A model generated the notes under the pieces. It searched no databases. It worked only from the letters and a program-made list of their open reading frames with translations, and was not told the DNA's origin. A stretch of 64,000 nucleotides of DNA from Aporrectodea caliginosa (lineage: Eukaryota; Annelida; Clitellata; Crassiclitellata; Lumbricidae): assembly GCA_020284085.1 (NCBI GenBank), contig JACEVL010001161.1:2152344-2216343 (forward strand). The letters run 5' to 3'. The position numbers and the translations under genes are program-made. This document shows, piece by piece, positions 63,400 through 64,000 of this stretch; the stretch's first letter is position 1, and each line of letters opens with the position of its first letter.

Positions 63400-64000
63400 C
63401 TGGTGTTGACCTACACCTGTTGGCCGAGACCTTCCCACATATTGCCTTTTCGCTTACTGTTCGTGACCTTGGGGTGACACTTGATCAAGAACTTAGTCTT
63501 TCGCAGCACGTCAACCTGATCACACGAAGCTGTTACTACCAGCTCCGTCAGTTGCGTGTTGTCCTGAGGTCCCTCTCCTATGATGCTGCTGTGGTACTTG
63601 TCCACGCCTTCGTCACCAGCAGAATTGATCATTGTTGCTCGGTTCTAGCTGGTCACCCATCTGGCTTAATAGGGCGTCTTGACCGGGTCCTTCGTTCTGC
63701 TGCTCGGCTTATTGGTCATATTCCCAAATATGCCCCAGTTTCTGCCTACATGCGTGATGTATTGCACTGGCTTCCTGCCTCGCAACGCATATCCTATAGG
63801 ATAGCAGCACTTGTCTGGCGGTGTCTCACTGGTAGTGCTCCGTCCTACTTATATGATCTTTGTCGCCCGGTTTCCGACTTAGCCTCTCGTCGAGCTCTGC
63901 GCTCTTCGACTAAGGGGGAGCTATTGGTCCCTCGGGCCCGCTCCTCGGTCAGACAGCGTCGAGCCTTTTCGGTTGTTGGCCCCTCCACTTGGAATGGGCT
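63400..64000 (+). mobile_element. CR1-like LINE RT, runs off the window
   Basis: A long plus-strand open frame starting near 63425: AETFPHIAFSLTVRDLGVTL, DQELSLSQHV, FVTSRIDHCCSVLAGHP, LRSAARLIGHIPKYAPVSAY, MRDVLHWLP, RISYRIAALVWRCLTGSAPS, RRAFSVVGPSTWNG. It is open to the last base, so it is the best preserved copy of this LINE's RT C-terminus in the window and continues to the right. Confidence 0.88.

Overview
The window looks like nuclear DNA of a marine-type invertebrate animal. It is AT-rich, its genes are split by kilobase-scale introns with GT/AG borders, and it is packed with tRNA-derived SINEs, CR1/L2-like and RTE-like LINEs, Gypsy-type LTR elements, hAT, Mutator-like and TTAA-type MITEs, and long microsatellites. 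Nothing bacterial or organellar is visible. I cannot resolve the phylum; a sponge- or cnidarian-like invertebrate is only a guess.

One host gene dominates. It is an SLC4-family bicarbonate transporter on the minus strand, which I could assemble as 17 coding exons from 56188 down to the stop codon at 5053. Splice sites and reading phase agree across every junction, giving about 1,042 residues from the cytoplasmic Band-3-like domain through the membrane domain to the C-terminus. The start codon and the first exon(s) are not found and may lie to the right or outside the window. The best family match is the Na+-coupled bicarbonate transporter branch.

Almost everything else is mobile DNA in or beside the introns. 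Left part (1-20 kb): an RTE-like LINE (2360-3575), a Mutator-like MITE (4325-4809), CR1-like remnants, a TTAA-flanked MITE with a minisatellite core (10413-11202), and a TIR element (12445-12868). Middle (20-36 kb): a LINE at 20890-22970 interrupted by a hAT MITE with an 8-bp duplication, a TTAA element with G/C hairpins (27188-28146), and a nearly intact LTR retrotransposon (29596-34916) that encodes Gag, protease and integrase but no reverse transcriptase or RNase H. Right part (36-64 kb): a CCAT array, a foldback repeat, a Gypsy pol ruin (43990-45960), a hAT MITE with a perfect TIR (50509-51040), a 3.7-kb element with long, almost identical inverted arms around a decayed gene resembling FEN/XPG-type nucleases (51587-55297), a Mutator-like element (58929-61000), and LINE copies to the end.

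The items most worth following up are the inverted-repeat element with the nuclease-like gene, the RT-less LTR element, and the shared 3' end of the SINEs and the CR1-like LINEs.
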